Part shown: positions 41,147-49,650 of the stretch, piece by piece
Layout: the number at the start of each line of letters is the position of its first letter
Numbering within the stretch: the stretch's first letter is position 1
Origin: 13-2-20CM-68-14 sp046733295
Lineage (GTDB): Bacteria > Actinomycetota > Thermoleophilia > Gaiellales > Gaiellaceae
Reading direction: 5' to 3'
DNA: 64,000 bases
Assembly (NCBI GenBank): GCA_046733295.1
Contig: JBKPOY010000035.1
Span: 3,463 to 67,462 of the forward strand
The notes under the pieces: model-generated
Database searches by the model: none
What the model saw: only the letters and a program-made list of their open reading frames with translations
Told to the model about the DNA's origin: nothing
Translations under genes and position numbers: made by a program

Positions 41147-41593
41147 TCACTTCTTGCCGTGCTTGTCGTTGCCCCCGCCGTTGCCGTTGCCGCCGTTGCC
41201 GTTGCCGCCGTTGCCGTGCTCCTTCTTCGCAGCGGCCTCGCTCTTGTGCTTCTTCTTGGCGCCGGCCTTGTTGTGCTTGTTGTGCTTCTTGTGCTTCGCC
41301 GCCGCGCTGGTGGGCGGGCACGGGTGATTCGCGTCGACGACGAAGTCGCCGTGGCGCAGGTGCGCCTTCAGCGCCTTCTTCGAGATCCGGATCTTCACCC
41401 ACGGATGCTTCTTGGAATGCGTGCGGTGGCAGACGTTCACCTTCTTGCCGGGATACTGGGTCGCGGTGGCGGGCCCGAGATCCAGGGCGCGCATGCCGGC
41501 GAATCCGGCCGAGGCTAGGACTGCACCGGTGACGACCGTCGCAACGACCGCGACGGCGCGGCGCGTGCGGCGGTGGTTCCAAATCGTCTTCAT
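41147..41593 (-). CDS. Secreted protein with a conserved Cys/His motif and a Lys, Gly/Asn-rich tail
   Basis: 148 residues from ATG 41593. An N-terminal signal or anchor (VAVVATVVTGAVLASAGFAG) precedes KVNVCHRTHSKKHPWVKIRISKKALKAHLRHGDFV...NHPCP, a compact motif with two Cys and several His that I have seen in secreted actinobacterial proteins. The tail is a Lys-rich stretch (KHKKHNKHNKAGAKKKHK) and Gly/Asn repeats. AGGAGG lies about ten bases before the ATG. Function unknown; cationic tail suggests binding to the wall or an acidic polymer. Confidence 0.75.
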   Translation of the reverse strand: MKTIWNHRRTRRAVAVVATVVTGAVLASAGFAGMRALDLGPATATQYPGKKVNVCHRTHSKKHPWVKIRISKKALKAHLRHGDFVVDANHPCPPTSAAAKHKKHNKHNKAGAKKKHKSEAAAKKEHGNGGNGNGGNGNGGGNDKHGKK

Positions 41594-41665
41594 AGGTTTG
41601 AGGCCTCCTGAGTCGAGTGCGGTCACTGCAGTCGATGCGGGATATCGGAGATTCTTGCGATGTGC

Positions 41666-43309
41666 TCAACCCCCGGATGGTGAAACCGGCTCGAGAGGAT
41701 TGAGGCGGTGCGCTCGGCCCGCGGCCTCCCGCCGCTCCGCGCCATCGGCCGCGAGGGCGAGATCGGCCCACGACTCCCAGTCGGCACCGTCCTTCTCGAG
41801 CGCCTTGCGGAAGTCGCGGCGGGCGGCCTCGACCTTTCCCTGCAGCAGCAAGGCCTCGCCGTGGAGCCGCCAAGGCTCCGGAGACCATGGGGCGAGCCGT
41901 TCCGCCCGGCGGGCGTCGCGCTCCGCCCGGGCCGGATCAGCGGCATCGAGCGCCGAAGCCGCTCCCTGGAGTGCTCGGTTCCCGGCCAGAGCGCCGAACG
42001 CGGCGAGGGCGAGCGCCGCCGCGACGCCGACGCCGGCCGCCCGCACCCGCGGTTGGATCGCGCTTCTCGGCACACGCTCGGCGAGCGTGAGCAGCGCAGC
42101 GCCGCAGGCAAGCGCGGCGAGTGTGACGGCGGGCAGCTCCCAGTCCCAGTCCTGGGCGGCGTGGACGAGGTAGGCGGTGTACGCGCCGAACGCGGCGGGT
42201 GCGAGCGCGTGGTCCCGGGCGAGGACGGCGGCCGCGAGGGGCAGGCCGAGCACTCCGGCCAACATGACCAGTCCGAGCGGGCCAAGCTCGGCGAGCGTCT
42301 CGAGGTAGAGGCTGTGCGCGTCGAGCACCGGCAGCTCGGCCGGGCGCGAGCGAAGCCAGCGGCGCTGGAACGTGCCTGCCCCCGCCCCCAATAAGGGGTG
42401 GTCCTCGAACTGGCGCCAGGCGACGTTCCAGTACTGGGCGCGACTGCTGCCCGAGAGACTGAGCAGCCGGCGGTTCTCGCCGGCCTTGACCGCCGGTGCG
42501 GCGTGAGAGAAGGAGCGGACGGCGCCCCCCGGGCCGCCGACCCGGACGAGCGCGAACGTGACGGCGGCAACCGCCGCCACCGCGAGGGCAACGGCGACCG
42601 TCCTCGGAACCGCCGGCCTGGCGAGCGCGAGGGCGGCGATAGTCCCTCCGCCGAGCGCGAGCCAGGCGCCCCGACTGTAGGTGAGATAGAGCGTCGGGAC
42701 GAGCACGAGCAGGGGCACGGCGAGGACGAGACGGCGCTTGGCCGCGGCGCTGCCGGCCGCAAGCAGGATCCCGATCGCGGCGAGCAGTCCGAGCGCGTTC
42801 GAGTATCCGACCGGGGCGGCCAGCCGCCTCGCCGCGTCGGCCGCCGACGAGGTGACGTCGTACGAGCCGGAGCCGCCGAAAGCGCGCTCCAGCAGTGCCC
42901 AGCCGCCCACGACCGTGATCGCCACGACGAGGCCGGCCAGGAACCACTCGACCTGCGGTCGCTCGACCGCCAGAAAGGCGGCCGCCGCCGCGAGATAGAC
43001 GAGCGACCGCTCCCCGTCGAGCACGGACTGGCCGACGTCGTCCGACCACGCGATCGAGAGCAACACCCAGGCCACCAGTGCCCCGAGAAGAGCGAGGAAG
43101 GCGAGGCCGAGCGGACCCGGACGCCGGAGCTCGCCGCGCAGCAGCGCGACTGCGACGACCACGAGTGGGAAGAGGGTCTCCCAGCCCCACGAAGAGGCGT
43201 CGAAGCCGCCGTTGTCGAAGGCGGTCCCGCCCACGAGGACGAGCGGCACGAGCAGCGGGCCGACACGACGAGCGCGTCCGTAGACTTGCCCCGTGGACTT
43301 CGAGCTCAC
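41666..43309 (-). CDS. O-antigen ligase family membrane protein with a C-terminal TPR-like tail
   Basis: 547 residues with about twelve membrane segments and the ligase loop (AQYWNVAWRQFEDHPLLGAGAGTFQRRWL, then DAHSLYLETLAELGPLGLVML), where Arg and His match the O-antigen ligase pattern. After the last helix (about residue 440) comes a soluble helical part (PWSPEPWRLHGEALLLQGKVEAARRDFRKALEKD) like one tetratricopeptide repeat. I chose GTG 43309, which gives a basic flank (GRARR) before the first membrane segment, though it overlaps the divergent acyl-CoA dehydrogenase by 17 bases; GTG 43249 is the alternative but cuts that segment. It lies far from the main polysaccharide locus. Confidence 0.82.
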   Translation of the reverse strand: MSSKSTGQVYGRARRVGPLLVPLVLVGGTAFDNGGFDASSWGWETLFPLVVVAVALLRGELRRPGPLGLAFLALLGALVAWVLLSIAWSDDVGQSVLDGERSLVYLAAAAAFLAVERPQVEWFLAGLVVAITVVGGWALLERAFGGSGSYDVTSSAADAARRLAAPVGYSNALGLLAAIGILLAAGSAAAKRRLVLAVPLLVLVPTLYLTYSRGAWLALGGGTIAALALARPAVPRTVAVALAVAAVAAVTFALVRVGGPGGAVRSFSHAAPAVKAGENRRLLSLSGSSRAQYWNVAWRQFEDHPLLGAGAGTFQRRWLRSRPAELPVLDAHSLYLETLAELGPLGLVMLAGVLGLPLAAAVLARDHALAPAAFGAYTAYLVHAAQDWDWELPAVTLAALACGAALLTLAERVPRSAIQPRVRAAGVGVAAALALAAFGALAGNRALQGAASALDAADPARAERDARRAERLAPWSPEPWRLHGEALLLQGKVEAARRDFRKALEKDGADWESWADLALAADGAERREAAGRAHRLNPLEPVSPSGG

Positions 43310-44534
43310 CGACGAGCAACGGCTCATCCAGGACACGGTAAGGGCGTTCGTGGACGAGCGCGTCCTTCCCAACGCGGTCGAAAACGACATCGCCCACCGG
43401 CTCGACATGTCTGCGATCGAGGGCATGGTCGAGCTGGGGCTGCTCGGGATCGTGATCCCGGAGGAGTACGGTGGGGCGGGGCTCGATTTCGTCGCCGAGG
43501 CCCTTTCGTGCGAAGAGATCGAGCGCGGCGAGGCCGCGTTCCGGACGCTGATCTCCGTCCACGTTGGCCTCAACTCACTGGCCCTCCTCCGCTACGCCAG
43601 CGAGGAGCAGAAGCAGCGATGGCTCGCGCCGCAGGCGCGCGGCGAGAAGCTCGCGTGCTTCGGTTTGACGGAGCCAGCCGCCGGCTCGGACGTGGCAGCG
43701 ATGAAGACGTCCGCCCGGCGCGAGGACGACGCCTATGTCCTGAACGGCTCCAAGAACTGGATCTCGTACGCGACCGTCGCCGACCACGCGCTCGTCTTCG
43801 CGAAGACGGACCCGGCGGCGCGACACAAGGGCATCTCGGCCTTCATCCTCGAGAAGGGGATGCCGGGCTTCACCGCCGCCGACACCGAGCACAAGCTCGG
43901 CGTCTGGGCGGGCTCGACCGGAGAGCTCTTCTTCGACAACGTCGAGGTGCCGGCCGAGAACCTGATCGGTGAGGAGGGACAGGGCTTCGAGATCGCCATG
44001 TACGGACTCGACCAGGGGCGGTTCACGGTCGCGGCCGGCGCGTGCGGCGTCATCCGAGCGTGCCTCGAACGGTCGGTCGAATACGCGCGCGAGCGGCAGA
44101 CCTTCGGGCAGCCGATCGGCAAGTACCAGTTCGTCCAGGACATGATCGCCGAGATGGTGCTCGGCTACGAGACCTCGAAGCTGCTCGTGATGCAGGCGGC
44201 CTGGATGAAAAACGAAGGCAGGCGGAACACCCGCGAGACCTCACTCGCGAAGTGGCACGCGACGGAGTCGGCCTTCAGGGCGGCCCACCTCGCGATCCAG
44301 GTGCACGGCGCCTACGGCTACTCGGCCGAGTACGGGCTCGAGCGCTACTTCAGGAACGCCCGCGCGCCGATCATCTACGAGGGGACGACACAGGTCCACA
44401 AGCTGATGCAGGCGGAGCATGCCCTCGGCTTCCGCCGGCTGAACGGGCGGGAAGGCGATGTCTCGCCGCTCTGCTCATGGGCGCCGGCGCTCGCACCGGT
44501 GCACCGCGAGCCGCCGGTCGCCACCGGCGCCTGA
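43293..44534 (+). CDS. Acyl-CoA dehydrogenase (second copy)
   Basis: 413 residues. MDFELTDEQRLIQDTVRAFVDERVLP, FGLTEPAAGSDVAAMKTSA, WISYATVADHALVFAKT, FGQPIGKYQFVQDMIAEM and ARAPIIYEGTTQVHKLMQAEHALG (catalytic Glu in YEGT) fit a glutaryl/short-chain acyl-CoA dehydrogenase-type enzyme. The last 30 residues after ALGFRRLNGREG are an Arg/Pro-rich extension that reaches the next gene. GTG 43293 start. It overlaps the PPOX-type gene by one base (TGATG), so these two are co-translated. Confidence 0.93.
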   Translation: MDFELTDEQRLIQDTVRAFVDERVLPNAVENDIAHRLDMSAIEGMVELGLLGIVIPEEYGGAGLDFVAEALSCEEIERGEAAFRTLISVHVGLNSLALLRYASEEQKQRWLAPQARGEKLACFGLTEPAAGSDVAAMKTSARREDDAYVLNGSKNWISYATVADHALVFAKTDPAARHKGISAFILEKGMPGFTAADTEHKLGVWAGSTGELFFDNVEVPAENLIGEEGQGFEIAMYGLDQGRFTVAAGACGVIRACLERSVEYARERQTFGQPIGKYQFVQDMIAEMVLGYETSKLLVMQAAWMKNEGRRNTRETSLAKWHATESAFRAAHLAIQVHGAYGYSAEYGLERYFRNARAPIIYEGTTQVHKLMQAEHALGFRRLNGREGDVSPLCSWAPALAPVHREPPVATGA

Positions 44535-44941
44535 TGGCCGAGCTGGGCGACGACGTCCGCGGACTGCTCGAGGCGCCGAACTTCGCACACCTCGCGACGA
44601 CCCTCCCTGACGGCTCGCCGCACACCGTGCCGATCTGGGTGCTCCTCGAGGGAGACCGGATCTTCTTCTTCACGCAGCGAGGAAGCCGGAAGGCGGAGAA
44701 CCTCGGACGTGACCCGCGCCTCGCCCTCTCGCTCTCCGACCTCGAGAATCCATATCTCAGCGCGTGGATCCGAGGACACGTCGTCGAAACGGTCGAAGGC
44801 GATGCGGCCCTGACGATCATCGACCGGATTTCGCAGAAGTACACCGGTGAGCCCTTCCCGATGCGGAGCGGTGTCGTCTTCGTCGTCGAGCCCCAGCGTT
44901 CCGCCTATGTGGCGCTGCCGTTCACTCCGCCACTGCGCTGA
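44534..44941 (+). CDS. PPOX-class flavin/F420-dependent oxidoreductase
   Basis: 135-residue split-barrel protein: VRGLLEAPNFAHLATTLPDGSPHTVPIWVLLEGDRIFFFTQRGSRKAENLGRDPRLALSL is the characteristic start, and AWIRGHVVETVEGDAALTIIDRISQKYTGEPFP follows. This pattern matches the TIGR03618-like F420-dependent enzymes of actinobacteria rather than pyridoxamine phosphate oxidase itself. ATG 44534 overlaps the dehydrogenase stop. It may share a substrate pathway with the dehydrogenase, but no specific reaction can be named. Confidence 0.85.
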   Translation: MAELGDDVRGLLEAPNFAHLATTLPDGSPHTVPIWVLLEGDRIFFFTQRGSRKAENLGRDPRLALSLSDLENPYLSAWIRGHVVETVEGDAALTIIDRISQKYTGEPFPMRSGVVFVVEPQRSAYVALPFTPPLR

Positions 44942-44956
44942 GCCGCGCCCCCGCGC

Positions 44957-44985
44957 TTGACAGGGGAATGAAAAGGGAGTAGCTA
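44957..44985 (+). promoter_or_regulatory. Sigma70-type promoter for the small peptide/diiron-enzyme cassette
   Basis: A perfect -35 TTGACA (44957-44962) is followed after 17 bases by TAGCTA (44980-44985), a weak -10. The expected start near 44992 gives a short leader with the ribosome site GGAGGGAG (45002-45009), six bases before the GTG at 45016. Confidence 0.5.
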
Positions 44986-45015
44986 GGAGCGTTCTGCGAC
45001 CGGAGGGAGCTTCGC

Positions 45016-45327
45016 GTGAATTCACAGCAGTCCGAGCGCGCCGCATATCTACCTGACGATTTCGACGACGCCGCAGCGAAGGCACTGGGAAGGCTCGTCC
45101 AGCAGCTGATCGCCGAGCCGAGCAAGCGGAAAACGTTCCGAATGGACCCGCTCGAGGCGGCGAGGGACGCCGGCGTGGACACGGACAACGAGAAGAACCA
45201 GAAGGTGATCCTGACCCTCGCCGACCTGTCGTCCGCCGAGCTGCGGCTGCTCTCGGAGCTCAACTCCACCCTGATCGCGGAAGGGCTGTACATCGAGACC
45301 GGCAACCCTCCGTTGATGATCTTCTAG
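45016..45327 (+). CDS. Short NHLP/Os1348-like peptide, possible precursor or partner peptide
   Basis: 103 residues. AAAKALGRLVQQLIAEPSKRKTFRMDPLEAARDAGVDTD (about 19-57) resembles the leader-like repeat of NHLP/Os1348 family proteins (ALGRLL...D..FR..L..DP..A...AG), followed by LTLADLSSAELRLLSELNSTL (67-86) and a neutral, Pro-ending tail EGLYIETGNPPLMIF. Strong ribosome site and its own promoter. The next gene, five bases downstream, is a heme-oxygenase-like diiron-type enzyme. Such a pair could be a substrate peptide and its modifying enzyme, or a regulatory pair. The peptide family assignment is by pattern only. Confidence 0.7.
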   Translation: MNSQQSERAAYLPDDFDDAAAKALGRLVQQLIAEPSKRKTFRMDPLEAARDAGVDTDNEKNQKVILTLADLSSAELRLLSELNSTLIAEGLYIETGNPPLMIF

Positions 45328-45332
45328 GCGGG

Positions 45333-46055
45333 GTGTCACCGAGAACCGACGTCGCAGTCGCCGAGAGTGAGCGCCTGCGCGAGAAGATCGAGCTCGTCCT
45401 TCCGGACCTGACCTCGGCGAGCCGCCGGCTCGTGCTCGACCCGCGGATCGCCGAGCTTTATTCCGAGTACCTGTTCACGATCCACTGCGTCATCCGGGCG
45501 AGCGTCCCTCTGATGGAGGCGGCGCGAGCGCGGGCCGAGGGGCGCGCGGCGACGGACCCTGTCTGCGCGCCGCTCTCCGCGTACCTGGACGAGCACATCC
45601 CCGAAGAGCGCGACCACGACGAGTGGCTCCTCGAAGACCTCGAGATGCTCGGCAGGGAGCGCTCGTCGATCCTCGCGCGGCCGCCCTCGGCGACCATCGC
45701 GGCTGCGGTCGGCGCGCAGTACTACTGGATCTTCCACTACCACCCCGTCGCGCTGCTCGGCTACATCGCGGTGCTGGAGGGCTATCCACCCTCGATCGAG
45801 CTCGTCGACGAGCTGGTCGAGCGCACGGGCCACGACCGTGCGGCCTTCAGGACGCTGGCCGCCCATGCGGAGCTCGATCCGGGGCACCGCGAAGAGCTCG
45901 ATGCGGCGCTCGACAGCCTGCCCGTGACGCGAGAGCAGTCGACGGCAATGGGCCTGAGCGCGATCTACACCGTCCGGACTTTGGCGCGCGCAATCGACGA
46001 GCTGACCGACGGATTCGAGGGCCCAGGGCCTACGCGCGAAGCAGCGAAGCCCTGA
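45333..46055 (+). CDS. Heme-oxygenase-like diiron-type oxidoreductase (HDO / PqqC-TenA fold)
   Basis: 240 residues, all helical. Candidate metal ligands: Glu92 and His95 in EERDHDEW (ExxH), His178, Asp182 and His185 in AHAELDPGHREEL (HxxxDxxH), with His51 in the first helix and Glu149 in the VLEGYPP loop, the pattern of heme-oxygenase-like diiron oxidases and oxygenases. The loop FHYHPVALLGYIAVLEGYPP is typical. GTG 45333. It is translated right after the small NHLP-like gene and probably from the same promoter. The reaction is unknown; relatives fragment amines, fatty acids or amino-acid side chains. It overlaps the opposing regulator gene by 26 bases. Confidence 0.85.
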   Translation: MSPRTDVAVAESERLREKIELVLPDLTSASRRLVLDPRIAELYSEYLFTIHCVIRASVPLMEAARARAEGRAATDPVCAPLSAYLDEHIPEERDHDEWLLEDLEMLGRERSSILARPPSATIAAAVGAQYYWIFHYHPVALLGYIAVLEGYPPSIELVDELVERTGHDRAAFRTLAAHAELDPGHREELDAALDSLPVTREQSTAMGLSAIYTVRTLARAIDELTDGFEGPGPTREAAKP

Positions 46056-49000
46056 GCCGCTCCGCGGCGACGTCGTTCCCCTTCTCGTCGTAGAGGCGGA
46101 GAGCCTCCTCGACGGCGGCTCTCGCATCGTCGTCTCGCCCGGCGGCCCTCATCGCGTCGGCAAGGGCGCGATGCGCATCGGCGCTCAATTCGAGGCAGTC
46201 TCCGGCGGCAACGCGGGCCACCGCTTCCTCGGCCGCCCGGACCGCCTCGTCCCAGTCACCGCTCGAAAGGAGAACACGCGCTCGGATCCCGGCGATGAGG
46301 CTGGCGTTCGCGGCGTCCCCGGGACCGGAGAGCTCCTCGGCGACGGACGCGAACTGCGCCGCGTCGTCGAACGAGCCCTTCTCGCAGAGCACGCGCCCGA
46401 GCTCCGCGGCAGCGCTCGAGAGCAATCCTCGCTCGCCCATCTCCTCGAGCTCCGCATATCCAGCGCGCAGCAACGCCTCGGCGGCCTCGACATCGCCGGC
46501 AACGAGCTCCGTCCAGCCGGTGAGAGTGGTCTGCGCGGCGGCGAAGAGCCGGATCCCGAGGTCGCGATAGATGGCCTCGCTTCGCCGATAGAGGTCGCGT
46601 GCCGTGTCCGTCTCACCGCCCATCAGGCCGAGGCAGCCCAGGGTGAGCAGAGCAGCCGCCTCCGCGAGCGGGCCGGGGGCTTCGGAGCGAAGCCGCTCCA
46701 TCTGCTCGATGCCATCGGCGACAGTGCGCGGCCCCAGCACGGTGGCCGGCGCGACCCACACGAGCGCATCGGCCGTATCGCGTGCGGCTCCCGCGCGCTG
46801 ACCGTGGAGACGTGCCTGCTCGGCGGCGCGCTCGAGCGCCGAGTACTCGAGGCGCCAATTGTGGACGAAGACGAGCAGCAACCAGGCCTTCGCGAGCCCG
46901 AGGTCGTCCCCGAGCAACTCGAGCTCCATGATCGCGCGGTTCGCCTCGGCGTCCGCCTCCTCGGGGCCGATCCGGCCGGTGAGGAAGCCGATCCGCGCGC
47001 ATTCGACCGCGGCGCGCTGGCGCGTCCGGCGGTCGCCGGAGGCTTCGGCGCGCTCCAGAGCGTCGCCGAGGGCCTCCAAAGCCGCCTCGAGCTCGCCGGT
47101 CGCGATCAGCGCCATGCCGAGGGACGCAAGGAGATCCGGGGCGGAGCGATCGGACTCGTTCACCGAGGCCGACGCCCGCGCGAGCAAGTTCGCCGCGGCG
47201 GAGGCGTCGCCGCCGGCGAGCGCACGCTCGCCCGCGCGTCCGAGGTGTCGGGCGGCGCTCGCTCCGAGGGCCGCGACGTCCTCGTCGCGTGGCCCGAGGG
47301 CCAGGCGGTACTGGAACGCCTGCTCGTAATGGTGGCCCGTGATCTCCTCGAGCTCGAGCTCCTCCCCCGGCTTTTCCTCGAGCGACCGCGCGACGCGTTC
47401 GTGGAGCTCGGCGCGCACCCGTTTCGGCAGCGCCTCGTACGCCGCGTCGCGGATCAGGATGTGCTGGAAACGGAAGCTGTCCTCCGGCGAGACCGCCGAG
47501 GTATCCGGCCGGATCAGCTCCCGGCGAAGGAGCGCCATCAGGTGAGAGGCAACGGCAGGGCGGCGACCCGGGGGCGAGAGCTCGACGACGGCCTCGCGGG
47601 AGAACTCGCGTCCAACGACGGCGGCGCGCTCGATCACGGCGCGCTCCTCGGGACTCAACTGGTCGAGGCGCTCGGCGAGGACGGCCTGGATCGAGGGCGG
47701 AACGGCGAGGGCGCCGTCGCCGCCGTCCGCCTCGGCGAGCATCGCGGCGAGCTGCTCGAGAAAGAGCGGGTTGCCCTCGGCCACCTCCGTGATGCGCTGA
47801 AGCGACTCGCTGTCGCCCGCCTCCCCCCGGCGCAGCTGGCGCAGCAGGAGCTCCGCCTCCCGTTCCGAGAGCGGCTCGAGGACAAGGGCGTCGACGGTCC
47901 GGCCGAGATGCGCCCAGTTCGGGCGGCGTTCGATCAGGTCCGGCCGAGCGAGGCACACCAGCAGGATCGGGCCCTGCGACCAGCCGAGCAGGTACTCGAC
48001 GAGGTCGAGCAGCGTCGAGGCCGCCCAGTGGATGTCCTCGAGCACGACGACCACCGGGCGCTCTCGAGCCAGCGACTCGAAGAGCTTCCTGAACGCCCAG
48101 GCCGCTTCCTCGCCGCGAACAGAGTCGGGCGAGGCGCCGACCGCCGCGAGAACGCGTTCGGCCACTAGCTCGCCGTCGGGCGTGTCGGCGAGCGCCGATC
48201 GGATGCCTGCAGGGCCGCCGAGTGCCCGGACGATCTCGCGCAGCGGCCAGAAGGTGATCGCCTCACCGTAGGGAAGGCATCGGCCTGTCAGAACGATGGC
48301 ACGCGAGCCGAGTGTGTCGGCGAACTCGGAGATCAGCCGCGACTTGCCGATGCCCGCCGCGCCGAGGACCGTGAATCGCCGGCAGGCCTCCTCCCCCGCC
48401 GACAGCTCGAACGCCGCCTGGAGCGCCGCAAGCTCGTCGCGGCGGCCCACGAGCGGCCTGTCGAAACGTCGGGCGACGCCCGGCGCGAGCTGGTCGACCG
48501 ACTCGAGCAGGAGGGGCGTGACGGGATCGACCTTTCCCTTGACCTTGAACGACTCGAGCGGGCCGACCTCGACGGCGTCCTTGACGAGCGGGTACATCGA
48601 TTTTCCGATCAGGATCGCCCCCGCGGGAGCCGCCTGCTCGAGGCGCTTTGCGAGGTTGACCGCGTCGCCGGTCACGAGCGTCTGCCCCGCCGACGCAGTG
48701 CCGGCGACAACCTCGCCCATGTTGATCCCGATCCTCATCTCCAGCCGGATGCCGTACTCCGGCTCGAGCTCGGCATTCAACGCCTCGAGACGGTCGAGCA
48801 TCTGGTCGGCGGCGCGAACCGCGCGGAGCGCATCGTCCTCGTGGACGGTCGGCACCCCGAAGACCGCCATCACCGCGTCGCCGATGAACTTCTCGACGGT
48901 GCCGCCGTAGTGGACGAGCACCGCCCGCATCTCCTCGAAGTAGCGCGACATGACCCGGCGCAGCGGCTCCGGATCCAGTTGCTCGCCGAGGGCGGTCGAG

Positions 49001-49143
49001 CCCGCGACGTCGGCAAAGAGGACCGTTACGGTCTTGCGGACCTCCAGCGGCGGCTGCAGGTCCTCGGCGAGCGCCTCGCCGCACGCGTGACAGAACCGTG
49101 CCGTGGCCTCGTTGGGCTCACCACAGTTCTGGCAGGTGGGCAT
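46030..49143 (-). CDS. Zinc-ribbon / class III nucleotidyl cyclase / AAA ATPase / TPR signalling protein
   Basis: 1037 residues. An N-terminal zinc ribbon (CQNCGE...CHACGE, Cys4/7/18/21), then a class III cyclase domain (about 36-200): VTVLFADVAGSTALGEQL (metal Asp45), VEKFIGDAVMAVFGVP (Lys85, metal Asp89) and GDAVNLAKRLEQAA (substrate Asp and transition-state Asn/Arg). A large AAA domain of the AfsR/LuxR type follows (Walker A LGAAGIGKSRL; VVVLEDIHWAASTLLDLVEYLLG; LVCLARPD). The C-terminal ~500 residues are TPR-like helices. All catalytic residues for cyclase activity look present, so cAMP synthesis is likely. It ends in an antiparallel overlap with the diiron-enzyme gene. Confidence 0.93.
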   Translation of the reverse strand: MPTCQNCGEPNEATARFCHACGEALAEDLQPPLEVRKTVTVLFADVAGSTALGEQLDPEPLRRVMSRYFEEMRAVLVHYGGTVEKFIGDAVMAVFGVPTVHEDDALRAVRAADQMLDRLEALNAELEPEYGIRLEMRIGINMGEVVAGTASAGQTLVTGDAVNLAKRLEQAAPAGAILIGKSMYPLVKDAVEVGPLESFKVKGKVDPVTPLLLESVDQLAPGVARRFDRPLVGRRDELAALQAAFELSAGEEACRRFTVLGAAGIGKSRLISEFADTLGSRAIVLTGRCLPYGEAITFWPLREIVRALGGPAGIRSALADTPDGELVAERVLAAVGASPDSVRGEEAAWAFRKLFESLARERPVVVVLEDIHWAASTLLDLVEYLLGWSQGPILLVCLARPDLIERRPNWAHLGRTVDALVLEPLSEREAELLLRQLRRGEAGDSESLQRITEVAEGNPLFLEQLAAMLAEADGGDGALAVPPSIQAVLAERLDQLSPEERAVIERAAVVGREFSREAVVELSPPGRRPAVASHLMALLRRELIRPDTSAVSPEDSFRFQHILIRDAAYEALPKRVRAELHERVARSLEEKPGEELELEEITGHHYEQAFQYRLALGPRDEDVAALGASAARHLGRAGERALAGGDASAAANLLARASASVNESDRSAPDLLASLGMALIATGELEAALEALGDALERAEASGDRRTRQRAAVECARIGFLTGRIGPEEADAEANRAIMELELLGDDLGLAKAWLLLVFVHNWRLEYSALERAAEQARLHGQRAGAARDTADALVWVAPATVLGPRTVADGIEQMERLRSEAPGPLAEAAALLTLGCLGLMGGETDTARDLYRRSEAIYRDLGIRLFAAAQTTLTGWTELVAGDVEAAEALLRAGYAELEEMGERGLLSSAAAELGRVLCEKGSFDDAAQFASVAEELSGPGDAANASLIAGIRARVLLSSGDWDEAVRAAEEAVARVAAGDCLELSADAHRALADAMRAAGRDDDARAAVEEALRLYDEKGNDVAAERLRASLLRA

Positions 49144-49182
49144 CCGTCGAGTCTAGGCCGCCTCAGACCTGCCGAAAAGCGT

Positions 49183-49650
49183 TTACTCCTCGACCTCCCA
49201 GTAGTCGAGGTCGGGCTGCTCGCGGGTCAAGGCGATGTAGCCGCGATCCGCGGTCCAGACGCCGACCTTGCCCGTGTCCGGGTAGTGGACCACGTCGAGT
49301 GGGCCCTTCGACGAGAAGATGACGATCCGTGCCGGCTCGTCGCTCCGGTTTTCGACCTGGTGAGCGCCCGCCGGGCCCCGCGGGAACACGGCGACGTCGC
49401 CGGGCGCGAGCTCCCGCTCCCTGTCGGGCGTGCGCAACGTCGGCCGGCCCGAGACGACGAGCAACCATTCCTCGGAGACGGTCTCGTAGTGGTACGGCCA
49501 GGTGCGCTCGCCCGGCGGCAGCTCGTAGACGCTCGCGCCGAGGAGGCTCGCGCCGAGACGCTTTCCGACCGCGACCGAGCGGTGGCGGTAACCCTCGCGG
49601 TCGCTCTCGTCGTCCCAGTCGTCACCGAGGATGTTGAAGACGCCGCTCAC
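49183..49650 (-). CDS. Cupin-domain protein
   Basis: 155 residues, one cupin barrel: GASVYELPPGERTWPYHYETVSEEWLLVVSGRPTLRTPDRERELAPGDVAVFPRGPAGAHQVENRSDEPARIVIFSS. The metal motif H...E (PYHYETVSEEW) and the second motif (HQVEN) are present. GTG 49650 overlaps the MFS stop (GTGA). Last gene of the TetR-MFS-cupin operon. It could act on or sense the substrate of the transporter, e.g. a sugar or small acid, but the substrate is unknown. Confidence 0.85.
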   Translation of the reverse strand: MSGVFNILGDDWDDESDREGYRHRSVAVGKRLGASLLGASVYELPPGERTWPYHYETVSEEWLLVVSGRPTLRTPDRERELAPGDVAVFPRGPAGAHQVENRSDEPARIVIFSSKGPLDVVHYPDTGKVGVWTADRGYIALTREQPDLDYWEVEE

